Under the pieces are notes generated by a model that was not told the DNA's origin, searched no databases, and saw only the letters and a program-made list of their open reading frames with translations. The position numbers and the translations under genes are program-made. This document shows, in pieces, positions 10,190 to 19,970 of a stretch of DNA of 64,000 bases; positions within the stretch are counted from its first letter, which is position 1; every line of letters begins with the position of its first letter. Location: contig JAKULF010000004.1 of NCBI GenBank assembly GCA_022661535.1, positions 5,332,001-5,396,000 on the forward strand, given 5' to 3'. Origin of the DNA: Eutypa lata (Eukaryota > Ascomycota > Sordariomycetes > Xylariales > Diatrypaceae).

Positions 10190-12488
10190 ATTAGATTTAG
10201 ATTAGATTTCCTTGTATACTAAGGGCGTTGAACGCAAATAGAGGCGTTACTGGTGACGGGCATAGGACCGGTATCTTGACAATTTGTGTATATAGACGGT
10301 ACATATTCCCATTCTACATATGAAATACAAATATGTAGCCGGTGCTGCCTTGGTATATGTACCCAGTTAATCATCAATCATTGAGGCAGAGAAAACATCC
10401 GTACGTGAACGCTTGATAATATGGAGAGGGATCACAGCCATGGCGATTTAGAATTTGTGCAACGTTGAGTCTAGTCTAGAGCTTCCGCAGCACCTGGCGT
10501 TTTTCCTTTCGTTCCATAGTCAATACAACAGCGGCATCTTCCCTCACTGCAGGGTCCCTGCAGCCATTATTTAATTCAAGGTGGACGAAATTCCGCTGAT
10601 TTGAGAGGGCCAGCGTGTTGAAACGTGCTAATGCCAGGGAGGTACTTCGATGGAAAAGAACTACAAAGCCATTAGCAAAGAAAAAGGTAAAGAAATAGTA
10701 TCTTGCTTACTTAGGTGCGGCTAATGCCACTTCAAAGCTATATGATATTTATTTTATTAATAATATAACATAAAAATATGAATCAATTTCATATATTTAA
10801 AAATAACATATTAAGCATGGCAAATTAATTCTTATCATTGTGCGATAAGGTTCTTATCCCTGGTTCATCGCTTGACTTTTAGATGCCTTGATAAGCACCT
10901 CATGGGCCGGAATTGTAGAGCAGATAAATTATCACGCGATGAGAAAATTCTAATTAAGAATTCCGGACGATATGAGCGACGGCTAGTCTCTACAGCTAAA
11001 AAGTGACTTTTTCATAGTTTGTATCACTTACTTCTCTTAATTGACTTTTAGGGGAAGAACAAGAGACGGTACAACTCGAATATCAAACTTTCCAGCGAGT
11101 TAATGTAGTACGCTCTTCCACATAGCCCGCTTGATGGTGAGGACCATGGATAAAGTGGTTGAGACAAAGCTGCGGCCTGAACTGGTTCACTTCCAAGCTG
11201 AAAATTACTCTTTGACATGTGCTGCCGGTGTCGCTATCGTGTTGACTGGAGTACCATGGTTTTCAGGTCGGCAGACTTTTATATGCCTGATTGCCAGGTC
11301 CGACATCAAAAGGGTATACTGTGTCGCAGTTCGACGTCCTGGGGTGCTGACCGACCAGCTGTAATATGCTTAGGACCCCTATCCCTTCCGAGACTTGATA
11401 TGGCACATGAAGTAGTAGACTACTTACGGGGTATGAACCTCAACGATAGAAAGGGCTAAAAGTGGGTGCTTACAATGGTCCAGAAAGGAGTAAATGCGAT
11501 GACCTAATCCACACTAGACTTATAGGATGCACTAGACGGTAGTGGAATCTTTACATAAGCCACGATATACCTGCATATAAAGGAGCTCTCCGCGATCGTA
11601 TGGATGGCTGGTTATTTTTGATTGTATTCGGATCTGCATACATATATGAAGCTACTTTTTTCTATCGACGAAAAAAAGAATCCTTCGTTTCATTTCAGTC
11701 GTACATCCTTACATACCTAAAACTAGGACATCATACAGTGATGCATTGGGGGCGGCTTATAATTGGGCAGAGCATTTGGCTTACTAACGTACCAATTTTA
11801 GTTAAAACAGTGGTGGTTTTCCGATTGGCTGGTTTATTTGCTTTGATACACTTATACAGCGGTCTCAAACACAAGTCTTGCTACCTAATAAGTTAGCTAA
11901 CACTCCTTGACATCACAGCCTTTTGCCTTAGTAGATACCCATGCGCACAACTGCCCTGATTACTGTCTGCTAACTGGATCAGGTTCCTGGACCCAATCCA
12001 GATTCAAAAAATACTTCCACGGAGGTGCATTAACCCCAGTAGGTAAAAATAGATTGTTTGGTGGGAGGGTGTTATAATGTAGTATGGTATCATCACACCC
12101 AACAACCGCATGCTGACATACCTTGGGGTCCTTAGTTATGGCCACCAATTATCGCAACCAGAACGAGCAGGATCGTCCCCGCGTTACAGCGGTCGGAGAG
12201 GAGATCGCTAGGGACGAATTATAATATAGAAAAGGCATTGATTGAAACTTAGTAAGGGGTAGGCATACCACGATATCAACTTTGTTCGGGACCGACCACG
12301 ATTCGACCTTAGCATCTTAGTGAAGCTGTGATGAATATAAATCATCGATCACGTCTGCCGAGCTCGCCTCTCGGATTAACCGAACAACTGATTAAGACCA
12401 CCACGGACCAAACTCCTACACGATACCACACTATTCACCCGTTGCACCACTCTAACCAAATCTCCGTTATTCTCCTCCAGAACTCATC
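10190..12488. other. Intergenic region upstream of repeat-peptide precursor
   Basis: A 2.3-kb region with an AT-rich patch at about 10735-10815. Open frames at 11131-11364, 11600-11896 (98 codons, hydrophobic, preceded by TATAAA) and 11960-12148 (minus) show no recognisable domain or convincing splice continuation, so I do not call them genes. No UstYa-type gene was recognised here. Confidence 0.55.
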
Positions 12489-12929
12489 ATGCACACTCCG
12501 ACTATCGTCACTTTTTGCCTTGCGTTAGCAAGCGGTGTTCTCGCAGCACCACTTGCTCCGAGTCTCCCTGCTACACAAGCACGCCGGCGCTTCGTTAACG
12601 GCTGGGATTCGAATGCGATTGACTCAGTTCCTGACGGTAAGCGCCAAAAGACGCAAGTTATGGTCTATGTTGCTAATAACATTCTAGATGCGAAATCCAG
12701 GAAACGTTTCGTCAACGGGTGGGACTCGGATGTAGTCAACACAGATGCCGAATCCAAGAAACGTTTCGTTAACGGCTGGGACACGAGCGTAGCCGACACA
12801 GATTCCGAGTCCAAGAAACGCTTTGTTAACGGTTGGGACACGGGCGCGGTTAGCACGGATGAAGAGTCCAAGAAACGATTTGTCAACGGTTGGGATTCGG
12901 CAACGACTGACTCCGCTACTGATGAATAG
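12489..12929 (+). CDS. Kex2-processed repeat peptide precursor, five FVNGWD repeats (candidate RiPP precursor)
   Basis: A secretory precursor that should release short peptides. The start is MHTPTIVTFCLALASGVLA, a clear signal peptide, with cleavage expected before APLAP. Five copies of FVNGWD[S/T] follow, each immediately after a dibasic site (RR once, KR four times). The last three intervals are exactly 57 bp (19 codons) with acidic spacers ending ESKKR. An in-frame 51-bp intron (12637-12687, GTAAGC, branch GCTAATAAC, TTCTAG) separates repeat 1 from repeat 2; the spliced protein is 129 aa. Retention would add 17 residues without a stop. The core codons differ synonymously among copies while FVNGWD is invariant. 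The architecture matches fungal KEP/dikaritin precursors (UstA, PhomA type), but the core lacks Tyr and no UstYa oxidase is seen nearby. The function is unknown. Confidence 0.88.
   Translation: MHTPTIVTFCLALASGVLAAPLAPSLPATQARRRFVNGWDSNAIDSVPDGKRQKTQVMVYVANNILDAKSRKRFVNGWDSDVVNTDAESKKRFVNGWDTSVADTDSESKKRFVNGWDTGAVSTDEESKKRFVNGWDSATTDSATDE
12591..12926 (+). repeat. Coding tandem repeat, 19-codon units (FVNGWD core)
   Basis: Repeat cores begin at 12591, 12708, 12765, 12822 and 12879. The last four are spaced exactly 57 bp. The first interval is 66 bp once the intron is removed. The core peptide is identical in every copy despite third-base changes, whereas the spacer (for example DVVNTDAES, SVADTDSES, GAVSTDEES) diverges but stays acidic. 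Confidence 0.9.
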
Positions 12930-13967
12930 AAGCCCTTTCAATAGGAGTGGCTGGAAGCCAATCAGCTGGCATCTACGAAGACTCCTTGAGCTATGTATTT
13001 CAGACAATATCGTCCATTTCTTTTTCCTTTCTCGATGTTAGGTTCGAGGTTTAAGAAGCTTCAAGTCGTGGAAGTTGTGCAGCACCCTATAGGGTGTGAA
13101 TGATAGGGGTGGATTAGGGCATTATGTTCTAGGAATGCTATATGAAGGTAGAACATAACGTTAACAAGCGGTAGCTAATCCTACTGATGATAGGCGATTA
13201 TGCATGGATTCACAGCGCTAGTTGTCTCCGTAGTCCTAGAAATCGTCTCAATAGAATCTGCTTGAGCTGACGGCTTATTCTCAATGCCACCAACCCCGAA
13301 CTGGGAATAACAAAAGATTAATACGAGCAAGGCTGGCACTAGAAGTATTGCCGGGCCTGGGAAGATGGTCATATACAGATTAGCTTAGTAACGATGTCAC
13401 TGCAAGCCCTTGCCCAGAATATCAGGTGGATGACCAGCGAATTGAACTTCAGCGCCCTCTCGACCATGATGGGCCTGAAGATAGGAATGCGGCAGCAAAT
13501 GATACATGTGGGAAGCCCCACCGTTTGGAGGACAAAGATATATTCATAGTCAGTAACATACATAGTAGAAATGTCTGTGAGGTCGAAATATCACATAATT
13601 GGCAACAAGTATGTTATGGACGCACAGTAGCATCGTCAAAAAAAGTACTTACAAAAGACAGAGGCAAAGAAAGATTATACAGAATGAGTTAAACATTGAC
13701 TAAAGAATTCATAGTGGTACTATAACTGTCGTTTGTCCTTTTTTTCGTTTCCGGCATCTCTTTATGTTCTTATATAGGCATTTAGCGTATCATTAATTAT
13801 CTGGTAAATAATGAAAGAGATTTTAATGTTTTAGGGAAGATAGTGTAATAGATATAGAAGTGAAATATAGACCCGTTTAGTCCTGCCTCGGCAGAATATT
13901 TTAATTATCTCTGACTGGTAGTAAGTCATCAATAATATACCTAATTTCTAAGTTTAGAAACGTTAGC
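12930..13967. other. Intergenic region with possible membrane-protein relic
   Basis: A 1-kb region between the repeat precursor and the nuclease-like gene. It contains only the uncertain hydrophobic minus-strand frames described separately. The stretch 13690-13960 is AT-rich and would hold the promoter of the downstream gene. Confidence 0.5.
13181..13563 (-). pseudogene. Possible small membrane-protein gene or relic
   Basis: Two minus-strand open frames (13369-13563 and 13181-13372) can be joined in phase by a short intron of about 46 bp that starts GTGACA, contains GCTAAT and ends TTCCCAG. The joined product is about 110 residues with hydrophobic segments (FVLQTVGLPTCIICC and PAILLVPALLVLIFCY) and a Ser/Thr-rich tail. 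No family could be assigned with confidence. The small size, tiny intron and absence of an obvious upstream exon make it equally likely to be a decayed gene or chance. Confidence 0.22.
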
Positions 13968-15200
13968 ATGTCGGAAATATTCACCTTTAGAACCCGCACA
14001 AACTGGGAGTCATATATTGAACAACATCCAAATGACTATCTCACCATATGGGAACTAGTAAACTACCCGGTGCCTGAGATCATAGAAGCATACGAAGGTG
14101 GGATCGAAACACCACCAAGTGTGTCAAATAACCAAAGTTGGTCAAAGTTAGTGGATATACAGAAGTTCCCGTACTTCGATGCACAATATATACGGCCAAT
14201 GCTCGGGCCAGAGGTCTATAGCTTAAAAACAACTTTGACACACGAGAAGTTAAAAGAACAAGCAAAACTGGCTGCAAGGCTTTATCAGCCAATTACATCA
14301 GAAGACCATTTCAGCAGATACTGTGGTCATTGGTTCTCGTATATTATCAACGCCATGATGGATGCGGTGGCTGAGCCCGTCGGTGTTACAGCTACCATTA
14401 CATGGAGTCAGAAGCAAATTCCACGCACGGGGAATCGAAGGAATAATTTGAAGACAGATGGCTGGATGTACATAAAGGAGAAGGACAAGACGGATCCTGG
14501 ATCACCTACTGAAACAGAGTATGATACTATGGACGGTGTAAAGCTTGAACATGGCGTTACTCTTCCAGGGGAGCGAGCGCTATGCGTGGTGGGTGAAAAT
14601 AAATTAGCGCGAAATTGGACTTCACAATCAATACGACCTGTTTTGGGCAAAGGTGCCCGAGGACTTCTGTCTTTGAATAAGCGAAAATTTGCCCCTCTAC
14701 GTCAGATTGCTACCTACTCTTTATGGGGCCAAACACGATGGAACATGCTGTTTACATCTGATGAAGTCATCATAGGCCGAGCATACAAAGCAAAAGAGAC
14801 ACCGGAGGGCTTCTTCATATATGAAGATGAAGATATGGCTCCTGACGATTATTTGGGTTTAGAAATTGTCCCAATTCGATGGGAACAGAGCGCAACACCA
14901 CGTCGGCTTTCTGCTCTAGAAGGGGTGCTGGCATGTACCCTTCTTAGCCTGCATACCAGATACCGCCGACTTGTATCATACGAAGAACTTCCGCCCCTGA
15001 ACCGTTGGTTTTCAGTCCAGCAAAATGATTGCACTTATTATCAACATTCGTTGACTCGCACGATCACGATTGAGAAACCCGAAGGTGTTGAACCTGAGCC
15101 GCGGGACTTATTATTACAGGATAACAGTAATGAACAACCCTTGAAATTCCCAACACTACGTTCGCTAACAGTTACTTTAGGGTCTAAGGCCTGGAAATGA
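13968..15200 (+). CDS. PD-(D/E)XK nuclease-like protein (410 aa)
   Basis: A single-exon protein of the fungal restriction-endonuclease-like type. The nuclease core signature is visible as D164 in KTDGWM, followed after a variable insertion by E210-x-K212 in CVVGENK. A later segment LRQIATYSLWGQTRWNMLFTSDE resembles the Q-x-x-x-Y helix and strand that close this fold. The first about 130 residues show no recognised domain. It is followed 474 bp downstream, on the same strand, by a kinase-like Fta2-type gene. Nuclease-like and kinase-like domains are also partners in Crinkler-type effectors and other conflict systems, which is the reason for interest, but no secretion signal is visible. The nuclease assignment is by motif only; DNA substrate and activity are unknown. 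Confidence 0.7.
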   Translation: MSEIFTFRTRTNWESYIEQHPNDYLTIWELVNYPVPEIIEAYEGGIETPPSVSNNQSWSKLVDIQKFPYFDAQYIRPMLGPEVYSLKTTLTHEKLKEQAKLAARLYQPITSEDHFSRYCGHWFSYIINAMMDAVAEPVGVTATITWSQKQIPRTGNRRNNLKTDGWMYIKEKDKTDPGSPTETEYDTMDGVKLEHGVTLPGERALCVVGENKLARNWTSQSIRPVLGKGARGLLSLNKRKFAPLRQIATYSLWGQTRWNMLFTSDEVIIGRAYKAKETPEGFFIYEDEDMAPDDYLGLEIVPIRWEQSATPRRLSALEGVLACTLLSLHTRYRRLVSYEELPPLNRWFSVQQNDCTYYQHSLTRTITIEKPEGVEPEPRDLLLQDNSNEQPLKFPTLRSLTVTLGSKAWK

Positions 15201-15674
15201 AGGTGAAGGAATATTCTTGATCTCCAAGGCCATGAGTGAATAAAATCATGGTTCGGATTATTCCGGTGGTTGGACGAAATATTACCAACAATTACTATTC
15301 GGTATATCTTCGAGCTAGCCTAGTGCAGCTGTCCCTATTAAGATGTAGAAATGTTTCTTATATGGCAATAGTTCTTAAGCCAGGCTATTGGCTTCATGTG
15401 CATAATTATTGACAGTGGCTTTAAACTATTTAGAAAAACAATAAATATCCTTTGTTCTAATTATTGACCAGACTTAATTCAGCATCGGCTACCCGCTATC
15501 TCACGTTGCTTCTTATGTATAAATGAGAACTGAGAACGAATTAATGAAAACAAAGGGGAACCTATGGTACATCTAAGAACAAAGAAGTACAGAGCATATT
15601 TCACTAATTTCAATACTACAAATACCTTGTGATGCCTTTTGTTATAAGCGAAAGCGAGAACGAAACGCAAAATC
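15201..15674. other. Spacer between nuclease-like and kinase-like genes
   Basis: A 474-bp AT-rich spacer with no supported coding sequence. It must contain the 3' end of the first gene and the promoter of the second. Confidence 0.55.
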
Positions 15675-16925
15675 ATGACCGCACTTCCTGACCTCCCCGG
15701 ACCAAAGCTACGCCCATTTCATTCTACGGAAACAAAACCAAAGATTGATTTTATCGAGCACATCGCTACTGGAGCGGATGCAACTATATGGAAAGTGTCG
15801 ATAGATGGCGATGTATATGCTTTAAAGATTGTAATTATAGCTTGCATCTTACACCATTGCATTAAAGCTTATGCTGACGTGGGTGGGTTGGCAGTTCTTT
15901 TACGGGGACAACGACGTCCACTATATCCGACGTTTTCTTGACAGCAAAGTGACGAAAGAAGAAATACGGGTTTATGCCGATGCATTCAACTCCGAATGCC
16001 GAGCGTATGGACGTTTGCAAGAAACCGGAAACGAGCACCTCTCCATTAAGTGTTACGGCCACGTCTTATTGACCGCTGACCACGAGAAAGAATTGGCAGA
16101 GAAAGGCGACATAGAAGCATTGGAACACGACTCGGATGAATTTAAAGATCTCCCACTTCGGGCCATTGTCAAGGAGTTTGTGCCCGATGGACGCAGGCTG
16201 TACCCATATCTTGATGCGAGAAAGGTCCCTCAGATGATACGAGATCTTGATTCTCTACACAGAATTGGCATCTTCATTGACGATGTCAGGGATCCGAATT
16301 ACTTACGGGATCTAAATGTCGACTTTAGTCGCTCCAAGACAGTTCCCCATCCCCTATACAACCGAGACTATATAGCACTTGTCGATACGCACCCAATTGG
16401 AAAGAACCACACAGCATGGGCAGACGAAGTAGCATTTGACAGCATGATAGATGAGTACAACGAAGGTATCGAACGAGGTCGCCACAACGGTCCCTACATT
16501 TGGACAAGGATGAAAGGGAGAACTACATATAGAGCGCCAAGGTACAATTTCAGACGTGAGAAATTAGGCTATGACTTTCCAAGGTCGGTAAGCATACACT
16601 CTTGTCACCCAAACTACACCCCTCAGCGCTCGCCTACCCACCCATAGAATAATAATAAGAGAAAAGAAACAGTTGTTCACTCCCCCCTATTTCATAATCA
16701 CGTTATCAGACTACACGAATACTAACAGTTAGACACGTTAGAGTGAGACCGGAGCTGTATGACTGGGAGGGTACTGGGAAAGAACAAAAGAAGAAATTGA
16801 AAGATCATTCAGAATCGAGCACTACGATGCCCCAGAAACAAAATAATTCGGATGGAAATGGGAAAGAGAAGAATACGAAAAAGACAAAAGCTAGAAAAGA
16901 CGGGGTTAATAGGAGCTCTGATTAG
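15675..16925 (+). CDS. Fta2-type kinase-fold protein (about 354 aa)
   Basis: It resembles the fungal family annotated as kinetochore Sim4 complex subunit Fta2, which is a divergent protein-kinase fold widely expanded in Pezizomycotina. Exons are 15675-15830, 15895-16587 and probably 16710-16925. The first intron (15831-15894) has a GCTGAC branch and preserves phase. The N-lobe is visible as IATGADATIWKV and the VAIK-like lysine K51 in YALKI. A degenerate catalytic-loop region reads LHRIGIFIDDVRDPNYL. The third exon gives a Lys/Asn-rich tail containing VRPELYDW. If the second intron is not spliced, the protein stops at 16647 instead. A centromere role is not implied by sequence. Tandem arrangement with the nuclease-like gene suggests a shared accessory function (inference). 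Confidence 0.72.
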
Positions 16926-18329
16926 ATCTACGTTAGGTATATCATGGAACTGCCTAAGTACCCTATAAAACATATAGGCGTTGCACTCCATCAACGAACC
17001 ATTACGCAGTCTATATGTAAGAGTTATGTATATTTCCTCGGGTATCATCGGGATGCAACCCCCTCTTCAAGTATATAGTCTATTTGGTCCGTCAGAGTAT
17101 TATCTTAAATCTATAGTTCGGGCCTCAGAATTCGAGCTTTTTCTTCTGGTCTGACCGGTTATCAAGAAATCGATGTCTGCTCGTTGAAGCAGTATTACCT
17201 ATTATCCGGCTCGCTCTACACAAGATTGGTCAGACTCCTGGTGGATTACTAGGTAACATATGTGACAACACATCAATGGGCATTAGGGCCGGAGCGATTG
17301 TAATTAGCTTGGGGGGATGACGCGTTCAATATAAGATATAAGTTGTGTGATTGATAAAGTCGGACCGTCCGTATACTTAGAATTATGGATATATTAATCA
17401 GGAATAGTTGGAAGAGGTTTATTTTGGGAGGGGTTTGAAACATTTCTCATTATAACCTACTGTGCCCGCATTTACAACCAATACTGTCCTCCTGTCTTGT
17501 GTATGTAGAGGCAGCATTGCATACAAGAAAACTCGCACCTTTGTGTATCAGCAGGATGTGATAGGTACTTGAAAGACACAACTCGTACATAATAATAATG
17601 TACCTTGAAGTCCTTCGTAAGACAGGAAGATTCGGTCATGCCACTCTACTCTTCTAGGCATCAGGGAACACTGACAGACGCCCAATATAGTAATTACGGA
17701 ATGGATGGTAGTGCGATGACATGGGCTCAGCTCTGTACGGGCCGGCATTCGCCATGTGGTTGGTAATTCTTATGTACTACATAGAGCTAATAATAATAGC
17801 GGGTGACGGGTGTGGACGTGGAAGCAAGGCCGCGCCAGGCCTAATTACTGTAACGTAGTAACCCATCGGGAGCCTGCCTCGTGATATTGTATTAGGGTGT
17901 TGAGAGGTATGACCGCAACCGACTATGCAACGTTTATGAGACCAAGTAACTCAAATTGGACGAGCCCTGGTGCGACCGCGGCTTTTCTAGGGAGTGCCAA
18001 GAAGGATTTTGTTCCGATCAAGATGAGACAGGGTGAAGTTGGGAAGAAGCAAAAGCACGTGACTACAAGTAAATGTCCAGGCTGCAGCGTACAGTGCAGT
18101 ATAGTAAATTTGACACAGTACGTCCAACTACGTAGTTACTTCGTACTTGTGCCTAGTTTCAATCGTGCCTAATTAGGTTTTTGCCTATCTCACGTACGAA
18201 CTACATGTATATACTTGCCTTTACTCACCAATCAATTTTCAGTCTTCAATTTGAAGCACTAGACCTTTTAGTCGGCAACTTCCTCTCGTCTGACATTTCA
18301 ACTTGTCGTGCTAAGAAGCGGGAAAAGAA
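16926..18329. other. Intergenic region upstream of XLF
   Basis: A 1.4-kb region holding the 3' flank of the kinase-like gene and the promoter of the XLF gene. A frame at 17897-18172 has no recognisable feature and probably overlaps promoter or 5' UTR. Copy 2 of the shared GATTAG-CTTGGGGG motif lies at 17291-17318. Confidence 0.55.
17291..17318 (+). promoter_or_regulatory. Shared intergenic motif, copy 2
   Basis: GGAGCGATTGTAATTAGCTT followed by a G-run and GAT. It aligns with the copy upstream of the AflR-like gene at 5785-5810 with one gap and few mismatches. It may be a transcription-factor site or a repeat remnant. Confidence 0.25.
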
Positions 18330-19970
18330 ATGACATCACAATCGAAATGGCGGTCATTACCCACATTTCCCGATCTCCCGGCGCTACTCGTCTCTACGGG
18401 GTTCAACATCGAATCCTCGTCGTACAGCCTCGAGGTCACTGACCTGGCCAATATTTGGACCGAGAGCCTCGACCGAAAGGGAATCCTCAGGCGAAGTCTC
18501 AACGAGGATACTAGCATCGATCTAAGCGACGGCGACAAGGAGCAGTGGCGTGTTTTCCTGTCCAAGTTGGAAGCCGCTTTTGATCCCACGTCGCCGGACC
18601 ACGAGCTCACCAGCCTCACTCTGTCACCGCATGGTACTGGTGATCTCCTTCTACACATCACTTGTGTGTTACCGAAACCGTTGAAGCCTCTTAACTGGCC
18701 CGTCCACTTGGCTAAACGCCAGCCTGATGTGCTAGCCTCGGAGCTAGTCGTCCCGCTCATTCGGGCTAGTCAAGTGCGGACGCAGGAGGCTGAGTACCTC
18801 GTCGAGAGGCTGAAGGAAAAAGATGTGGTTATCGACAGGCTAGTCGATAAGCTGGAAGCTGTCGGCACGGGCTTAGAACATGTGTTTCACTCCCTCCCAA
18901 TCAAGCGCAAAGCCACGAGGGCAATGGCTGAGGAGAAGGTGCAAGGCCTCGCGCCGTTCAGTGAAGACCAATGGCGGTTGCATTGTGCTTCTACGCTAAA
19001 GGCCCATCAGGACGTTCCCTCATTACTGCTAGATGCCTTTGGTAATGGCAGTATAGATGGTGACAGAGAGGATGTCAAGGTCTCCGATCGGGTCAATGAC
19101 TGGTGGAAGGCATTTGAGCCAACCTCCGCTCTCATCAAACCGAAGGAGAAGATAGTTTTAGCGGAAGCGCGGCCGTCTACACCAGACAAAGACGAGCAAA
19201 AGATGCTCAGCGATGATGATTTTCAGGTTCAGGCTACACCGCCATCGGCAAAGAAGAATCGCAATCGCAAACAGGTCGCCGGAAAGGGAGGGGACACGAC
19301 AGACGAGGGCGATGGTCTTACGCAAATCCCAGATAGCCATCCCAAGGTTGGGGAGAAGCCCCGCCCCAAGCTAGGGATACTTGGGGGTAGAAAGACATCT
19401 AGCCAAGTACCATCTCAGAGCCAATCGTCTCACACAGCTCTCAACAACGATGAAACGGCCTCCGAATCGGAAGATGAGCCTGTGAAGTCGAGTCAGGCGA
19501 GGAAGCCGGCACCTAAGCCAATGGGAACAATTGGAGGAAACAAGAAATCTTCGCCTCCAGCAGTAAAACCCTCGTCACCGGCTCCACCGCCGCCCAAAGA
19601 TGACGATGAGACGGCATCGGATTCAGATATCAGCTCTGTAAGGTGGTCTTCTCCAGTACCCGCTCAAGCCCCGAAGAGTACCAGGAGCGGCCTCGGACAA
19701 ATTGGCGGTAGGTCCCGGGCGACGCCCGCTCCAGAAGACGAGTCGAGAGCAACCTCGGCGGAGTCCAGCACTCCGCAGCGTCAAAGGCAAAGACTAGGGG
19801 CTATTGGGAAGAATACGGGCGGCGACTCTAGACGAGCGCAGGACGAGTCGTCCGTAGAGCCAAGGGAAGAGGAGACCATGGAGCAGAAGGCGGAGAGGAA
19901 GCGCGTCGAGCTGGCGAAGGAACTGGAGCGGAAGGCCACCGCGCCGGCTAAGAAGAAAAGGAGGTTCTAA
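18330..19970 (+). CDS. XLF/Nej1 non-homologous end-joining factor (546 aa)
   Basis: A nuclear DNA-repair protein that bridges broken ends with XRCC4/Lif1 and stimulates ligase IV. The start WRSLPTFPDLPALLVSTGF and the segments YSLEVTDLANIW and LTLSPHGTGDLLLHIT fit the XLF head domain (about residues 5-125). A helical stalk follows (EAEYLVERLKEKDVVIDRLVDKLEAVG, about 150-180). The remaining half is a long charged, Ser/Pro-rich tail, which makes this protein longer than human XLF. The tail carries four short Gly motifs (LGILGGRK, MGTIGGNK, LGQIGGRS, LGAIGKN) between acidic ETASxSxDE patches. The C-terminus KKKRRF is basic and ends in Phe, positioned like a Ku-binding motif (inference). It is a single exon. 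Confidence 0.88.
   Translation: MTSQSKWRSLPTFPDLPALLVSTGFNIESSSYSLEVTDLANIWTESLDRKGILRRSLNEDTSIDLSDGDKEQWRVFLSKLEAAFDPTSPDHELTSLTLSPHGTGDLLLHITCVLPKPLKPLNWPVHLAKRQPDVLASELVVPLIRASQVRTQEAEYLVERLKEKDVVIDRLVDKLEAVGTGLEHVFHSLPIKRKATRAMAEEKVQGLAPFSEDQWRLHCASTLKAHQDVPSLLLDAFGNGSIDGDREDVKVSDRVNDWWKAFEPTSALIKPKEKIVLAEARPSTPDKDEQKMLSDDDFQVQATPPSAKKNRNRKQVAGKGGDTTDEGDGLTQIPDSHPKVGEKPRPKLGILGGRKTSSQVPSQSQSSHTALNNDETASESEDEPVKSSQARKPAPKPMGTIGGNKKSSPPAVKPSSPAPPPPKDDDETASDSDISSVRWSSPVPAQAPKSTRSGLGQIGGRSRATPAPEDESRATSAESSTPQRQRQRLGAIGKNTGGDSRRAQDESSVEPREEETMEQKAERKRVELAKELERKATAPAKKKRRF

Noticed and set aside
11600..11896. 98-codon hydrophobic frame preceded by a TATAAA
   Set aside because: No family, no conserved motif and AT-driven hydrophobic composition; not enough to call a gene.
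11960..12148. Minus-strand frame ending PPWKYFLNLDWVQEPDP
   Set aside because: Composition looks somewhat coding, but I found no start or exon to complete it and no family match.
12665..13007. Minus-strand frames through the FVNGWD repeats
   Set aside because: They are mirror images of the tandem repeat. The plus strand has the signal peptide and dibasic sites.
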